A stretch of 64,000 nt of DNA from RYN-428 sp035551995 (GCA_035551995.1 DASZME010000061.1:1-64000); one strand, 5' to 3'; shown: positions 1 through 9,506, counted from the first letter of the stretch. The notes: a model not told the origin generated them from the sequence alone. Numbers and translations: made by a program.

Positions 1-873
1 GATCCCGAACACCGCCGCCACCGCCAGAAAAGAGCCCGCGCTGGCCCGGCAGCGGACGAACCAGATCGCCACGAACAACACCGCCGCGGCCAGCGTGACG
101 GTGGCGTGGCCCGACTGCGACAGGATGATCAGACCGAGCCCCCCCACGGCCGCCGCCGCGTAAACAACGCGCTGCCAGCGGGCCGGTTCGAGCCTGAGTT
201 TGACGATCCCGCACAACTCGGCGATCCAGAACAATACCCACGGCGCCAATGAGCTTGACATCGCGCTGGGTTCGGAGAACAAGCCAAACGGCCGCTGGAT
301 GTATCGCGAGATAATCTCGGCGCTATCCTGCACGCTCCAAAACGACGGGTTCACGTAAAGCCATTGCAGGGGAAGATCGCCGCCGGTGGAAAAGTTGTAA
401 AGTTGCCAGACGCCGACGGCGACGTGAACGAGCGTGGCGACGGCGATCCCCGTCAGCAGCGCAAGCGAATTTCTTGGCGCCCACCGCTGAGCGGCGACAA
501 GGGTAAGGCAAGACATCGCAAATACGGGAATTGTCTTAAAGCAGAGCGCGATGTCGCCGCCGTTTTCGTCCAATCCGACTTTCAATGCCGAGATGCACAA
601 CGGCGCCATCAGCAGCGGGAATATCCAAGCCGGCCCGCGCTGCCCTCTGGCGAAGAGAAGCGGAACGACCAGGGCGATCGTCAAAATACTTCCCAGCTGG
701 ACCCCGGTGTTGGCGCCGGCGGTGATGGCCAGGTACGGCATGAAGCAAAAGAAACCAAGCGCGCCCGCAAGCGCGGCGCGCCAGCGCGCGGTATTCAATG
801 CCGCGGCGCGCGAGGCGTCGGCCAGCGCCAGCTCAAGGCGTTGCGGTTGCGGCGATCGGACAATCTTCAGCAT
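1..873 (-). CDS. Polysaccharide polymerase/O-antigen ligase-like membrane protein, 3' end outside window
   Basis: The reverse strand is open from an ATG at 873 through 291 codons to the window edge. The product is strongly hydrophobic, with several predicted membrane helices (for example around residues 37-60, 75-90 and 120-150) and a loop rich in Trp/Tyr, as in Wzy/WaaL-type proteins. The start lies 41 bp inside the 3' end of the upstream glycosyltransferase gene. It is the fifth gene of an operon that also encodes a BY-kinase, an initiating phosphotransferase, a flippase and a glycosyltransferase, so polymerisation or ligation of the lipid-linked polysaccharide is the likely role. That role is inferred from topology and context, because the conserved periplasmic loop of the family is beyond the edge. 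The exact start is uncertain because no clear ribosome binding site is visible. Confidence 0.7.
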   Translation of the reverse strand, partial: MLKIVRSPQPQRLELALADASRAAALNTARWRAALAGALGFFCFMPYLAITAGANTGVQLGSILTIALVVPLLFARGQRGPAWIFPLLMAPLCISALKVGLDENGGDIALCFKTIPVFAMSCLTLVAAQRWAPRNSLALLTGIAVATLVHVAVGVWQLYNFSTGGDLPLQWLYVNPSFWSVQDSAEIISRYIQRPFGLFSEPSAMSSSLAPWVLFWIAELCGIVKLRLEPARWQRVVYAAAAVGGLGLIILSQSGHATVTLAAAVLFVAIWFVRCRASAGSFLAVAAVFGI

Positions 874-2071
874 GTCGGACTTTCTCTTCTTCCAGTGCGT
901 ATCCGGCCATCGTGGCGCGGGCGGCTTGATGCCAGGAGTAACGGTCACGGGCCGCGGCGATCTGTCTGACCAGATCGCGCCGCGCGTCCTGCGAATAAAG
1001 TTCCTTCACGGCCTGGGCAAGCGCCTGCGGCGTGGGATCGCGGAAGGTCACGCCAATCTTGAATTCATCGAACAGATCGCGCAACCCCCCCGCTTCGCTG
1101 GCGACCACCGGCAGTTGATAGGCCAATGCCATAAACGCCACCCCGCTCTGCGCCACGAAATCGCGCGTATACGGAAGCACGATCGCGCTGTGGCTCGCGA
1201 ACAACGCCCCCACTTGCTCGTCGGGGACGAAGTGGTCGATCAGATCGACCTTCACCCCCCTGGCCCGAAGCTGGCGCACCAGCGGCAAAATCTCGTCGTG
1301 AAAATAGTCGCTGTGTATCGGTTCGCCGGCGATCGTGATGCTGTAGCCCGGCAGATATTCCGCCGCCCGAAGAAGCAAATCGACGCCCTTGTTTTTTCTC
1401 AGCGTGCCAAACGAGAGCAACCGCTTCCATCCCAGCCGCTCGTCAAGCCCCGGCGCCTTTTCCATATCCGCAACCGTCCACACGCCGTGCGGCACAACCC
1501 GGATCGGCGGGTGGTCGTCGCCCAGAAAGCGCGACAGTTGATCGGCCAGCAAATCGCTTAGAACGAACAGTCCGTCGGCTTGCAGGCAGGCCCGACGGGT
1601 CCAGCCGTCCACGATCTGTTTTGGGATGAATTTCGGATATTTGTGCGGAACGACGTTGTGATTGGTGTAGAAAATCTTCTTGCCCATCGCGCGAATCCGC
1701 CGGAACAGCGGAGCGGCCTGCCACGGGGTCCATTCCTGGAAATGAACGGCGACCACGTCGGGCCGGCTCTTGAGCCATTTAAGGAATTGCAGGTCGCGAC
1801 GCGCGTAGTGCGTGAGCCGGCTGGCGACCCATGCCGCTCTATTTGGAAAATCACGACGGTCTTTCAAGGCGGGAAGAATCGCGTGCAGGCGGTAATTGAC
1901 GGGATGAAATTGCGGATCAAGATCTTCACTGCTGACAAGCTCGAACCGGTAGCCGCGCTGCTGCTCGGAGAGCGCGTTCAGCAGCTCCCACGCGTATCGC
2001 GCGTGTCCGCCGCCGGCCGTCGGGGTGTACATGCAAATGCTCTTCATCCACGGTCTCGCAAAGGTTGTCAT
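833..2071 (-). CDS. Glycosyltransferase, GT4-like
   Basis: A 412-residue GT-B glycosyltransferase that probably adds a sugar to the undecaprenyl-linked repeat unit at the cytoplasmic face. The N-terminus has the Gly-rich acceptor-domain loop (TAGGGHARYA, about residues 18-27). The C-terminal half has the GT4 order: a 'LSFGTLRKNKGVDLLLRAAE' strand-helix near residue 215, then 'VLPYTRDFVAQSGVAFMALA' and 'PVVASEAGG'. The usual E-x7-E nucleotide-sugar motif is not intact: the first Glu position is an Asp (RDFVAQSG) and the second is missing, so donor binding may differ from standard GT4 enzymes. The start codon overlaps the flippase stop as ATGA, which implies translational coupling. The donor and linkage cannot be read from the sequence. 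Confidence 0.88.
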   Translation of the reverse strand: MTTFARPWMKSICMYTPTAGGGHARYAWELLNALSEQQRGYRFELVSSEDLDPQFHPVNYRLHAILPALKDRRDFPNRAAWVASRLTHYARRDLQFLKWLKSRPDVVAVHFQEWTPWQAAPLFRRIRAMGKKIFYTNHNVVPHKYPKFIPKQIVDGWTRRACLQADGLFVLSDLLADQLSRFLGDDHPPIRVVPHGVWTVADMEKAPGLDERLGWKRLLSFGTLRKNKGVDLLLRAAEYLPGYSITIAGEPIHSDYFHDEILPLVRQLRARGVKVDLIDHFVPDEQVGALFASHSAIVLPYTRDFVAQSGVAFMALAYQLPVVASEAGGLRDLFDEFKIGVTFRDPTPQALAQAVKELYSQDARRDLVRQIAAARDRYSWHQAARATMAGYALEEEKVRHAEDCPIAATATP

Positions 2072-3594
2072 CCCACCGGCTCTTGCTGCAATGTCGCAGC
2101 CAGAACGTCATCGCGATAGCGACTCGCCGGCGCCGCCCGGACTGTCGATCCTTTCGGCCATGATCGAGCCAGTTTTTTCAGCGCGGGTTGTCGCAGTTCA
2201 AGAAAATCGCCGGCGAGAAGCGTAACGCCATACACCGCCGCCCCACCGCCGATCTGCGTCGCCAGGGCGAGCGCCCCGTGCGAGCCGCGAAACGGATAGA
2301 GCGCCACGGCCATCGCCGCGCAAGCCGATAAAACCTTCACGCACGCTTGCGGCGGGAACGGCAGCCGGAAATATCGCCGCCCCACATAGACGGTGATCAC
2401 GATCGACACGGTATACGCCACCAACGACGCGACGGCCGAGCCGTTAATTCCATAGCGCGGGATGGCGACGATATTGAGGCCGATGTTAACGGCGGCGGCC
2501 GCGAGAACGATCCAGACCTGATGGAGCGTGCGATGGGCGAATTGAAAGGCGGCGTCAAAATGGTACGCCTTGAGGCCGGCGAAAAATGTTCCCAGCGCGA
2601 TGAGCGGCATGATTCCCGCCGCCGCCCCGCGAAATTCCTTGCCGAGAAAACAATCCGAAATCCCCGGCGCCAGCAGCGCGATCCCCACCACGCAAGGGGC
2701 GCCCACGGCCATCAGCAGCGACGCGTTGGTCCGCATCTGGTCCTGGGCGGCCTGTTTTCCATGTTGCTCGAAGGCGCGAACGGCGATCGGGAACATCGCC
2801 AGTTGAATCACCATCATCAGCAGGAACAGCGTTTGGCTGGTGAAATCGACGGCCGCGGAATAAATACCGGCCGATTCCTCGCCGCGGAAAAACGCGATCA
2901 AAAATCGATCGCTGCTGCCGATCACGACGGCAAGCGCGACGGTCAGCGAAAGGGGAATTCCGTAATGGCAGATTCTGGCGAGGATTTCCCGATCGACCGT
3001 CAGCCGCACGTCGGCCCAATCGTGGCGCCACGCCCAAACCACCGCCAGCAGCATGCCGATCGTCACGGCCACCAGCGGCCCCCGCCATTTCATTCCCAGC
3101 AGCACAAGGACGGCGCCGAGCAGCACCGCCGAAAAAGAGCGGCAGACCTGCAACGCCATATAGCGCCAAGGTTGAAGCGCGGCACGAGAATATTCATTGC
3201 ACAAATCGAACATCGCCTGCGCCGCCAGAAGCAGCCAGCAGATGCCGATCATCGGCCGCCACTCTCGCGCGACCGGCAGCGCGCAGACGGCCAGTGCGAT
3301 CACGCCCAGGGCCGCGATCGACGCGCAGGCCACGGTCGCCAGCGTGGATCGAAGCTTGCCGGCGTTATCCTTAAACGCGGGAAGGAAGCGGACCAGCGAA
3401 AGCCGCAGCCATTGAAACAGGAGCGCGTTGAGCAGATTGACGCCGGCCAGCGCCAGGGCATACCGTCCGTAGTCGGCTTTGGAGAGGATGCGCGTGAAGA
3501 GCGGAATCGCGAGAAACGCGATCAATCCCGGCAGTCCGCGCGCGATCAAATAGATCCCCGCGTGGGAAAGAACATGTTTTGCTTGCTTCTCCAT
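2068..3594 (-). CDS. Polysaccharide flippase, Wzx/MATE-like
   Basis: A 508-residue integral membrane protein with about 12-14 predicted helices, beginning 'HAGIYLIARGLPGLIAFLAI', typical of the polysaccharide transporter branch of the MOP superfamily. It should move undecaprenyl-linked oligosaccharide from the cytoplasmic to the periplasmic leaflet. The length fits the family (roughly 420-520). The C-terminus carries a soluble Ala/Arg-rich tail of about 30 residues. It lies 103 bp downstream of the WbaP-like gene and overlaps the next glycosyltransferase by 4 bp. Gene order (initiating transferase, flippase, glycosyltransferase, polymerase-like protein) supports a Wzx/Wzy-dependent pathway. 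The ATG at 3594 is the first in-frame start. Confidence 0.9.
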   Translation of the reverse strand: MEKQAKHVLSHAGIYLIARGLPGLIAFLAIPLFTRILSKADYGRYALALAGVNLLNALLFQWLRLSLVRFLPAFKDNAGKLRSTLATVACASIAALGVIALAVCALPVAREWRPMIGICWLLLAAQAMFDLCNEYSRAALQPWRYMALQVCRSFSAVLLGAVLVLLGMKWRGPLVAVTIGMLLAVVWAWRHDWADVRLTVDREILARICHYGIPLSLTVALAVVIGSSDRFLIAFFRGEESAGIYSAAVDFTSQTLFLLMMVIQLAMFPIAVRAFEQHGKQAAQDQMRTNASLLMAVGAPCVVGIALLAPGISDCFLGKEFRGAAAGIMPLIALGTFFAGLKAYHFDAAFQFAHRTLHQVWIVLAAAAVNIGLNIVAIPRYGINGSAVASLVAYTVSIVITVYVGRRYFRLPFPPQACVKVLSACAAMAVALYPFRGSHGALALATQIGGGAAVYGVTLLAGDFLELRQPALKKLARSWPKGSTVRAAPASRYRDDVLAATLQQEPVG

Positions 3595-3697
3595 CGTTAT
3601 GTTTTAAGGCCGCGAAATTCGGTTTGAAGCGGCGGAACAAGGGGCGAACAGCTCATCCGAACCAACACGCCGTTCCGGGGGTTTCCCGTCCGTTTGG

Positions 3698-5278
3698 TCA
3701 ATAAGCGCCGTCCCGGCTGACCAGCGCGACGATCGTTTTGGCCAGGATGTAGATGTCCAGCCAGGGCGACCAGTGCCGAATGTAAAATTGATCGAGGCGG
3801 ACCCGGTCGATGTAGTCGATGTCGTTACGGCCGGAGACCTGCCACATTCCGGTGATGCCCGGCTTCACCGAGGCGTATTGGAGAAAGGCGTCGCCGTAGC
3901 GGGTCACTTCGTCGTCGATGATCGGCCTGGGGCCGACGAGGCTCATATCGCCGCGAATGACGTTCCAGAGTTGCGGGAACTCGTCGATGCTCCATTGCCG
4001 CGCGATCCGGCCGAAGCGGGTGACGCGCGGATCGTCGCGGAGCTTGTGATCGCGGTTCCATTCCACGCGCGCGTCGGGGTTTGACGCAAGATAGGCCGAC
4101 AGGACGGCGTCGGCGTCGACCCGCATCGTGCGGAACTTCCAGGCCTTGAACCGCCGCCCATGCCGCCCGATGCGCCAGTGGCCATAATATAGGGGGCCGG
4201 GGCTTGATCGCTTGATCAAAATCGCGACCAGGGCCAGGAACGGAAGCGCGGCGGTCAGCGCGAGCACGGCGATGGTTACGTCGATGCAGCGTTTGACGAA
4301 TTGCAGCGTGACGAGCATCAATCCGTTGCGGACTTCGATCCCGCTTAATCTGCCGCAACGGCGCGACGTGCTCCAGAGCGTGGGAAGCGTGGAATAATCG
4401 GAAAGCACAAGCAGGTGCGGAACCACGCCGCTGTAGCGATCGAGAATGTCCGCCGACTGCGCCGCCGACAGATCGGGCAGGGAAACCACGGCGTGGCGGA
4501 CCATTTTGGCGCGGACGGCGGATTTTAGAATCGCCGGTTCGTTGATCACCGGCAGCAACGACGTTCGGCGGGTGTCGTCGGGAACGGTCAATAGCACTGG
4601 GCGCAGCCCCGTATTGGCGTCGCGCAACAGCGCCCGGGCGATGGTGTCGGCGTCGGCGCCGTTGGCGATGACCAGCGTCGGATAACCCCACCAGGTCTGG
4701 TTCGCGCATAAACGCCGCGCGATGGTTCGCAGCAGGGGCGCCAGCACCACCGCGATCATCCAGGCGGCCACGCACCAGAGCGTCATCGGCGCCGCCAGGA
4801 GCGATCCGGCGGCGGCGGCGAGAAGAACCAGCGTCGTCAAGTGCGTCATTTGCCGAAGTTCCACCGCCGGATGCACCCAAATTTCCGTATAAAGCCCGCT
4901 GACCCAGAATCCAAAGATGATCGGCGTCAGCGCCAGCGGCGCCGTCCATCCCACCGCTGCCGCGCCGCTCGGCAAAAGCAGGTGCAGCGCGCCGTGGGCA
5001 AACCAGGTGGCGGCGCACAGCGCGAGCAGATCGGCGACGACGATGGGCAAGGTCATCAGCACCGACCGGCGACAGATCGCCGCGAATGCCGCCGAGCCGG
5101 GGATGCTGTTTCCGCTCCCCTCGTCGAGAAGATCGTCGTCGTCGGCGAAGGCGCTGGCCCGGCCGAAGACGTCGTGAGACGCCGATCGCGCGCCGGTCCC
5201 GACGCGGGCGCGGAACTGATTTTCCAGATGCTCAAGATCGACCTCCAAGTCGTCTGGATAGCTTGTTGCAGTACTCAT
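3698..5278 (-). CDS. Polyprenyl glycosylphosphotransferase (WbaP/EpsE-like initiating enzyme)
   Basis: This 526-residue protein should transfer a sugar-1-phosphate from a UDP-sugar to undecaprenyl phosphate, the first committed step of polysaccharide repeat synthesis. After an acidic, soluble N-terminal stretch of about 70 residues come four or five membrane helices (about 80-190), a Rossmann-like CoA-binding-type domain (about 195-300) and a fifth helix. The C-terminal bacterial sugar transferase domain has the expected motifs: 'KRSSPGPLYYGHWRIG', 'FKAWKFRTM', 'DEFPQLWNVIRGDMSLVGPR' and 'KPGITGMWQVSGRN'. The length and order match full-length WbaP-type enzymes rather than the short PglC type. 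It follows the BY-kinase gene by 45 bp, a gap filled by a GC-rich hairpin. Whether the substrate is glucose or galactose cannot be decided. Confidence 0.93.
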   Translation of the reverse strand: MSTATSYPDDLEVDLEHLENQFRARVGTGARSASHDVFGRASAFADDDDLLDEGSGNSIPGSAAFAAICRRSVLMTLPIVVADLLALCAATWFAHGALHLLLPSGAAAVGWTAPLALTPIIFGFWVSGLYTEIWVHPAVELRQMTHLTTLVLLAAAAGSLLAAPMTLWCVAAWMIAVVLAPLLRTIARRLCANQTWWGYPTLVIANGADADTIARALLRDANTGLRPVLLTVPDDTRRTSLLPVINEPAILKSAVRAKMVRHAVVSLPDLSAAQSADILDRYSGVVPHLLVLSDYSTLPTLWSTSRRCGRLSGIEVRNGLMLVTLQFVKRCIDVTIAVLALTAALPFLALVAILIKRSSPGPLYYGHWRIGRHGRRFKAWKFRTMRVDADAVLSAYLASNPDARVEWNRDHKLRDDPRVTRFGRIARQWSIDEFPQLWNVIRGDMSLVGPRPIIDDEVTRYGDAFLQYASVKPGITGMWQVSGRNDIDYIDRVRLDQFYIRHWSPWLDIYILAKTIVALVSRDGAY

Positions 5279-5297
5279 GGCATTTTCTCACATCCCT

Positions 5298-5318
5298 CGC
5301 CGCGCCTCCGGCGCGGCG
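5298..5318. terminator. GC-rich stem-loop between BY-kinase and WbaP-like genes
   Basis: A perfect 9-bp stem (CGCCGCGCC/GGCGCGGCG) closes on a 3-nt loop and fills most of the 45-bp gap between the two genes. No T-tract follows on either strand, so it is more likely an mRNA processing or stability element, or a partial terminator inside the operon, than a full intrinsic terminator. Confidence 0.45.
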
Positions 5319-5323
5319 GTCCT

Positions 5324-7690
5324 TCACCACGCGTGAGCGTTCCCCGCGCCGGGCGACGCATCGGCGTTCTGGGCGGCGCTCGCTTGTCTTTCGACGCCCT
5401 TATTCGGACGCACATCCGCGGACCAGTCCGGCTCGTCGACCGCGAACGCTTCGCCGGTCGGCAACAGATCGACTCCAACCGGCCCCACGGTCACAACCGT
5501 TTGCTCCACGCTCAATCGACCCGCCACCGAAGCCATCACCCGCTTGGCCGACGACGCGTATTGCCACGATCCGCGGTAATAATGGCTTTCGCGCACGGCG
5601 ATCATGTCGTTGGCGATCGAGCCCACCACGTTGGCGCCGACTTTCTGCAAGCTATCCAGCGACGTGACGCTGTAGTTGCGGATCGACTGATTCATCCGCA
5701 GCACCATGATGGTCGCGTCGGCCGACGCTGCGAGAATCCGCGCGTCGGCGACGGTCATCAGCGGCGGCGAATCGATCACGATCCGATCGAAGCTCCCCAG
5801 CAGCGACCGCATAAGCTGGGCGAATCGCGGGCCGGCGAGCAACTCCGACGGGCTGGCCGGGATGGGTCCGCACGGCAGCAGATACAGGCTGGGAACGCGC
5901 GTCGGCCGGAGCGCTTCCTTCAGTTTCTTCTCGCCCGCCACCACGCTGGAAATTCCGACCGAACCGTCGGTCTCGAAGATCAGATGCTGCACCGGCTCGC
6001 GCATATCGCAATCAACCAGGAGCGTGCGACAGCCGGCCTGCGCGAACGCGATGGCCAGGTTGCTGGCGGTCGTCGATTTACCGTCGCCGGACGTCGGGGA
6101 CGCAAGCAGCAGCGTTCGCGCGTCGCGGCAAGGGCCCAGGTGCAGCGACGTGCGGATCGAACGGTAGGCCTCGGCGCTCGGGGAATGAGGATCGAGGTAT
6201 AAAATCTGGCCGCGCGCCACCGGCGAAAGCCGGGCGTTGATCGGGGGAACCGCCGCGAGCACCGGCGTGCCGAGAAATCTGACGATCTCCTGCGGTGAGC
6301 GAAGCCGGGCGTCGCGCCATTCGCGCCCCAGCGCCAGCCCGATCCCGAGGATCCAGCCCACCATCAGCGCGGCGCCGAGCACCATCGCCTTATTTGGTTT
6401 AATCGGTTTGGTTTCGGCATGGGCCGGCTCAAGAAACTGCACGTTCATCGGCTCGGCTTCGAGCTCATTCACCGTGACTTCCGCCAACCGGGCGTCCAGA
6501 AGATCACATTGTTTTTGGATACGAGAGACCTCGGCCTCCAGCTTTGCATATTCGGCGGCTTGCGGGCCCAGCGCCAGGAGATGCGTTCGCTCCGCGTGCA
6601 TGGCGGCGCGAAGTTGGCGCTCGTTATCCTCCGCCGTCGATAGCTGCGTCGATAGCGAAACCAGGTGTGCCGACGCGATCGCGCGCTCTTTTTCGACGAT
6701 GCGCGTTCGCAGCGAATTCACCACCCATTCCAGGGACTGAACCCGCGAGTTGCGGGGCCCCTGCATCGCCGAAGCAGTGGAAAGCGCCAACATTTGCTGG
6801 ATCAGCTGGGCGCGAAGGTCGTCATATTCATGATCGCCCGCGTCCTTGGCCCTAAACTGCTGCGACTCGACGAACGCCGACAGGCTTTCGGGATTCGACA
6901 GGGCTTTCCTGGTCGCCTCCCACTGCGCCCGCAATTCCATCGCGGTCATTTCGGCGGTGGTCTGGGCGGCCGAGAGCGTCGCGGTGCGCTCCACGGCGAT
7001 GTTCGCGCGGTCCGTGGCGAACGACAGCGTGTCATTCTCCCTCCGGAAATTCTGCATCAGCGCCAGAGCCTCGTCCCGCTTGAGCGAGAGCTGACCCCGC
7101 TCATGCCGCAACGCCGCCGCCATGTCGCCGCCCATGCTTCGCTGTCGCAGCGACTGCTCGACGATGTAGGCTTTGACGATCGCGTTGGCGATGAGGGCCG
7201 CCTCCTCGGCACTCGGCGACTCCATCGACACGACGACCACGTCGGACTTGCGGGCGACATCCACCTTTAATTTACCGCTGCGGCGGACCCAATCGACCGG
7301 ATCAGGGCCGGCCGGCCCGAATGTTTTTAGCGCCCGATAATCGATGGCGTCGAGCGCCCGGGAAACGACCGGTCCCGACAAAAACACGTCGGCCTGCGTT
7401 TGCACGTAAGTTTCCGAAGGCACGAAGGCGTTGTGATTATCGTTTAGCGCCGCCGGCGCGTTCTGTTCGAGGAGTACCTTGGCGCCGGCCACGAAAATTC
7501 GCGTCGCGCACAACAGGTAAACACTCGCGACAAAAAGGCACAGCGCCAGCGTAAAGGCCAGCGTCAATCGCCGTCTCCACAGCGCTTCCAGCAGCGACGC
7601 GTTGCCGGACGGCACATGCAGAGGCGCGGGTAGCGGAACGTCGGAATGATGATGCGACATGTGCATGAGCCGGCCACTCTCCACTTTCAT
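5324..7690 (-). CDS. Polysaccharide chain-length regulator/tyrosine autokinase (Wzc-like BY-kinase)
   Basis: An inner-membrane co-polymerase that should set chain length and drive the export machinery. It has an N-terminal membrane helix ('LTLAFTLALCLFVASVYLLC'), a Wzz domain, a long periplasmic coiled-coil region, a second helix ('VLGAALMVGWILGIGLALG') and a cytoplasmic kinase domain. That domain has an intact Walker A (SGDGKSTTASN), Walker A' (LLVDCDMREP) and Walker B (DRIVIDSPPL). The C-terminus (about 110 residues after the kinase core) lacks the terminal Tyr cluster normally autophosphorylated. The only Tyr group is 'SHYYRGSWQYASS', just after the kinase core. The ATG at 7690 was chosen over a GTG at 7726, and ATGs at 7666 and 7660 are also possible. 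It is the first gene of the leftward operon. Confidence 0.9.
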   Translation of the reverse strand: MKVESGRLMHMSHHHSDVPLPAPLHVPSGNASLLEALWRRRLTLAFTLALCLFVASVYLLCATRIFVAGAKVLLEQNAPAALNDNHNAFVPSETYVQTQADVFLSGPVVSRALDAIDYRALKTFGPAGPDPVDWVRRSGKLKVDVARKSDVVVVSMESPSAEEAALIANAIVKAYIVEQSLRQRSMGGDMAAALRHERGQLSLKRDEALALMQNFRRENDTLSFATDRANIAVERTATLSAAQTTAEMTAMELRAQWEATRKALSNPESLSAFVESQQFRAKDAGDHEYDDLRAQLIQQMLALSTASAMQGPRNSRVQSLEWVVNSLRTRIVEKERAIASAHLVSLSTQLSTAEDNERQLRAAMHAERTHLLALGPQAAEYAKLEAEVSRIQKQCDLLDARLAEVTVNELEAEPMNVQFLEPAHAETKPIKPNKAMVLGAALMVGWILGIGLALGREWRDARLRSPQEIVRFLGTPVLAAVPPINARLSPVARGQILYLDPHSPSAEAYRSIRTSLHLGPCRDARTLLLASPTSGDGKSTTASNLAIAFAQAGCRTLLVDCDMREPVQHLIFETDGSVGISSVVAGEKKLKEALRPTRVPSLYLLPCGPIPASPSELLAGPRFAQLMRSLLGSFDRIVIDSPPLMTVADARILAASADATIMVLRMNQSIRNYSVTSLDSLQKVGANVVGSIANDMIAVRESHYYRGSWQYASSAKRVMASVAGRLSVEQTVVTVGPVGVDLLPTGEAFAVDEPDWSADVRPNKGVERQASAAQNADASPGAGNAHAW

Positions 7691-8294
7691 ACGCACAACA
7701 ATCACGTTCACGAATCGCGACGGCACGTCGTGATTGAAACTCCCTGCTAATCTACCTCATAATGTCCGAGCGTGCGGCTTGCTATTCATCAAGCCTCACA
7801 AATATAGCGATATCGCCCCCAGCGACCCGCGATCTTCGCAAGGGACCGGTCACTAAAGTAGTTTCAACGGCAGCCCTGGTTGCGCCGCGATCGGCGCCGC
7901 TCATCGTCAATCCGGATGAAGATGACAAAAAAACTCTGCGTTCCCCGTCGACCACACACTATTCTCGTCGCCACGACTTCGCAATAGGAAAACCAAACAA
8001 CTCAGTTGCATTGGAACTTATCTATCACTGATCTCCAAAATATTACTTAATTCTCGCAGCGATCCTCAATAGGAAAAAGCCGCGTTTTACGAAAAATGTG
8101 AAGGATTCGTGATATAGACTACATTGAACCACACAAGTTCAGCCTCAGTCGTTTCAACCGATACAGTCGCGCAACTCCGCCGCACCCCCTCAGACAACCT
8201 AGCTTCCCAAATCAGGGCTCGAACTAGGTTTTGCTATAGTCTGTCGCTCCAAACTCCTTTATAGGCGCAAGTCGCGTGCGTCTGTGGTATATAT
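7691..8294. other. Divergent intergenic region between two polysaccharide operons
   Basis: About 600 bp without a convincing gene separates the leftward and rightward operons. It is clearly richer in A+T than its surroundings, especially 7970-8150. A short open frame at 7762-8031 has no family-like features and is left out. The region must hold both operon promoters. Only the rightward one is visible with any confidence. Confidence 0.6.
8232..8240 (+). promoter_or_regulatory. Extended -10 promoter candidate for the rightward sugar operon
   Basis: TGC followed by TATAGT forms an extended -10 element about 55 bp before the ATG at 8295. No good -35 box is seen 16-18 bp upstream, which is tolerated for extended -10 promoters. 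The predicted start would give a leader of about 48 nt. Confidence 0.35.
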
Positions 8295-9506
8295 ATGAAC
8301 GCTATGGGGCAGAAGGTGCGTATCGTTCACATTATTAACAGCCTCACTTTCGGCGGCGCCGAGGCGATGCTGTGCAGTTTGCTGCTGCGAACCGATCGCG
8401 ATCGGTTCGAGCCTAGCGTCGCTGCGCTGATCGACGACATGTCGGTGGCGGCGCCGCTCGCGGCGGCGGGTATCCCGGTGTTCACGGCCGGCATGAAACC
8501 CGGCGTCGCCGATCCGCGCGGCATGGTCCGCCTTGCGTTGCACCTCGGACGGAAAAAACCCGCCATCGTTCAAACCTGGATGGATCATTCCAATTTAATC
8601 GGCGGCGTTGCCGCGCGCGCCGCGACGACCGCGAAAGTCGTGTGGGGAATTCATCATTCCAATCACGTCAAGGGCGTGGCCAAGCGAACAACCCTTCTGA
8701 CCGTCGCGGCCTGCGCAACGCTTTCGCGACGTGTTCCCACGCGAATCGTCTGTTGTTCGGAACATGCTCGGCGCGTGTACGGGAAAAACGGTTTCGACGG
8801 CGAACGAATGATGGTTATTCCCAACGGGTTTGACGTGGCGGCCTTTTCACCCGACGCCGGCGCGCGGATTTTGATTCGCGACGAACTCGATATCGCGACG
8901 GACGCGATCGCGATCGGATTGATCGCGCGATACGACCCGCTCAAGGACCACGCCGGTTTTCTGCATGCCGCCGCGATCGTGGCTCGGCGATTTCCCTCTG
9001 CGCGCTTTGTCCTGTGCGGCGATCGCGTCGATCAGAAAAACAGGGCGCTGATGGCCACGATCGAATCGCTCGGCCTGGGCCGGCAGTGCCGCCTGCTCGG
9101 AGCGCGCAACGATGTCGCCAAAATCTACTCGGCGCTTGACATCGTCGCGTCGTCGTCGATCAGCGAAGCGTTTCCGCTTGTGGTGGGAGAAGCGATGTCG
9201 TGCGGCGTTCCTTGCGCGGTGACCGACGTGGGCGATTCGGCGATGATCGTCGGCGATACCGGCCGGGTCGTTTTGCCCGGCGACGCCGGCGCGCTGGCGT
9301 CGGCGATGTGCGAACTGATTTCGATGGGAACGGAATCCCGCGAAAAACTTGGACAACACGCTCGCCGCCGGGTGCGCGAACTGTTTGATCTGGGCGCGGT
9401 GACACGGCGATACGAAGCGCTTTACGACGGTTTAGTCAGCCGCGAGGTCCGCGGCGATGCGGTCGCCCTCGAAGGTTTGGCGACCAAGGAGCCAATTCCC
9501 GCATAA
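8295..9506 (+). CDS. Glycosyltransferase family 4
   Basis: A 403-residue retaining GT-B glycosyltransferase. It opens with the classic acceptor strand and loop 'VRIVHIINSLTFGGAEAMLC' (residues 8-27). The donor domain shows 'VIPNGFDVAAFSPD' (about residue 175), 'IGLIARYDPLKDHAGFLHAA' and an intact E-x7-E motif in 'SEAFPLVVGEAMSCGVPCAV'. It is the first gene of a five-gene rightward operon and probably adds one sugar of the repeat unit. The donor sugar is unknown. An alternative ATG nine bases downstream (8304) is equally possible. The start follows an unusual run of alternating T and A, and no clear ribosome binding site is present. Confidence 0.92.
   Translation: MNAMGQKVRIVHIINSLTFGGAEAMLCSLLLRTDRDRFEPSVAALIDDMSVAAPLAAAGIPVFTAGMKPGVADPRGMVRLALHLGRKKPAIVQTWMDHSNLIGGVAARAATTAKVVWGIHHSNHVKGVAKRTTLLTVAACATLSRRVPTRIVCCSEHARRVYGKNGFDGERMMVIPNGFDVAAFSPDAGARILIRDELDIATDAIAIGLIARYDPLKDHAGFLHAAAIVARRFPSARFVLCGDRVDQKNRALMATIESLGLGRQCRLLGARNDVAKIYSALDIVASSSISEAFPLVVGEAMSCGVPCAVTDVGDSAMIVGDTGRVVLPGDAGALASAMCELISMGTESREKLGQHARRRVRELFDLGAVTRRYEALYDGLVSREVRGDAVALEGLATKEPIPA

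Noticed and set aside
364..1561. Long plus-strand open frames opposite the first polysaccharide genes
   Set aside because: They are antisense to clearly recognisable glycosyltransferase and membrane protein genes and have Arg/Gly/His-rich, low-complexity products. The same applies to most long antisense frames in this GC-rich window.
7762..8031. 89-residue open frame in the divergent intergenic region
   Set aside because: No family-like segments, no ribosome binding site, and composition of random sequence. It is more likely a promoter region.
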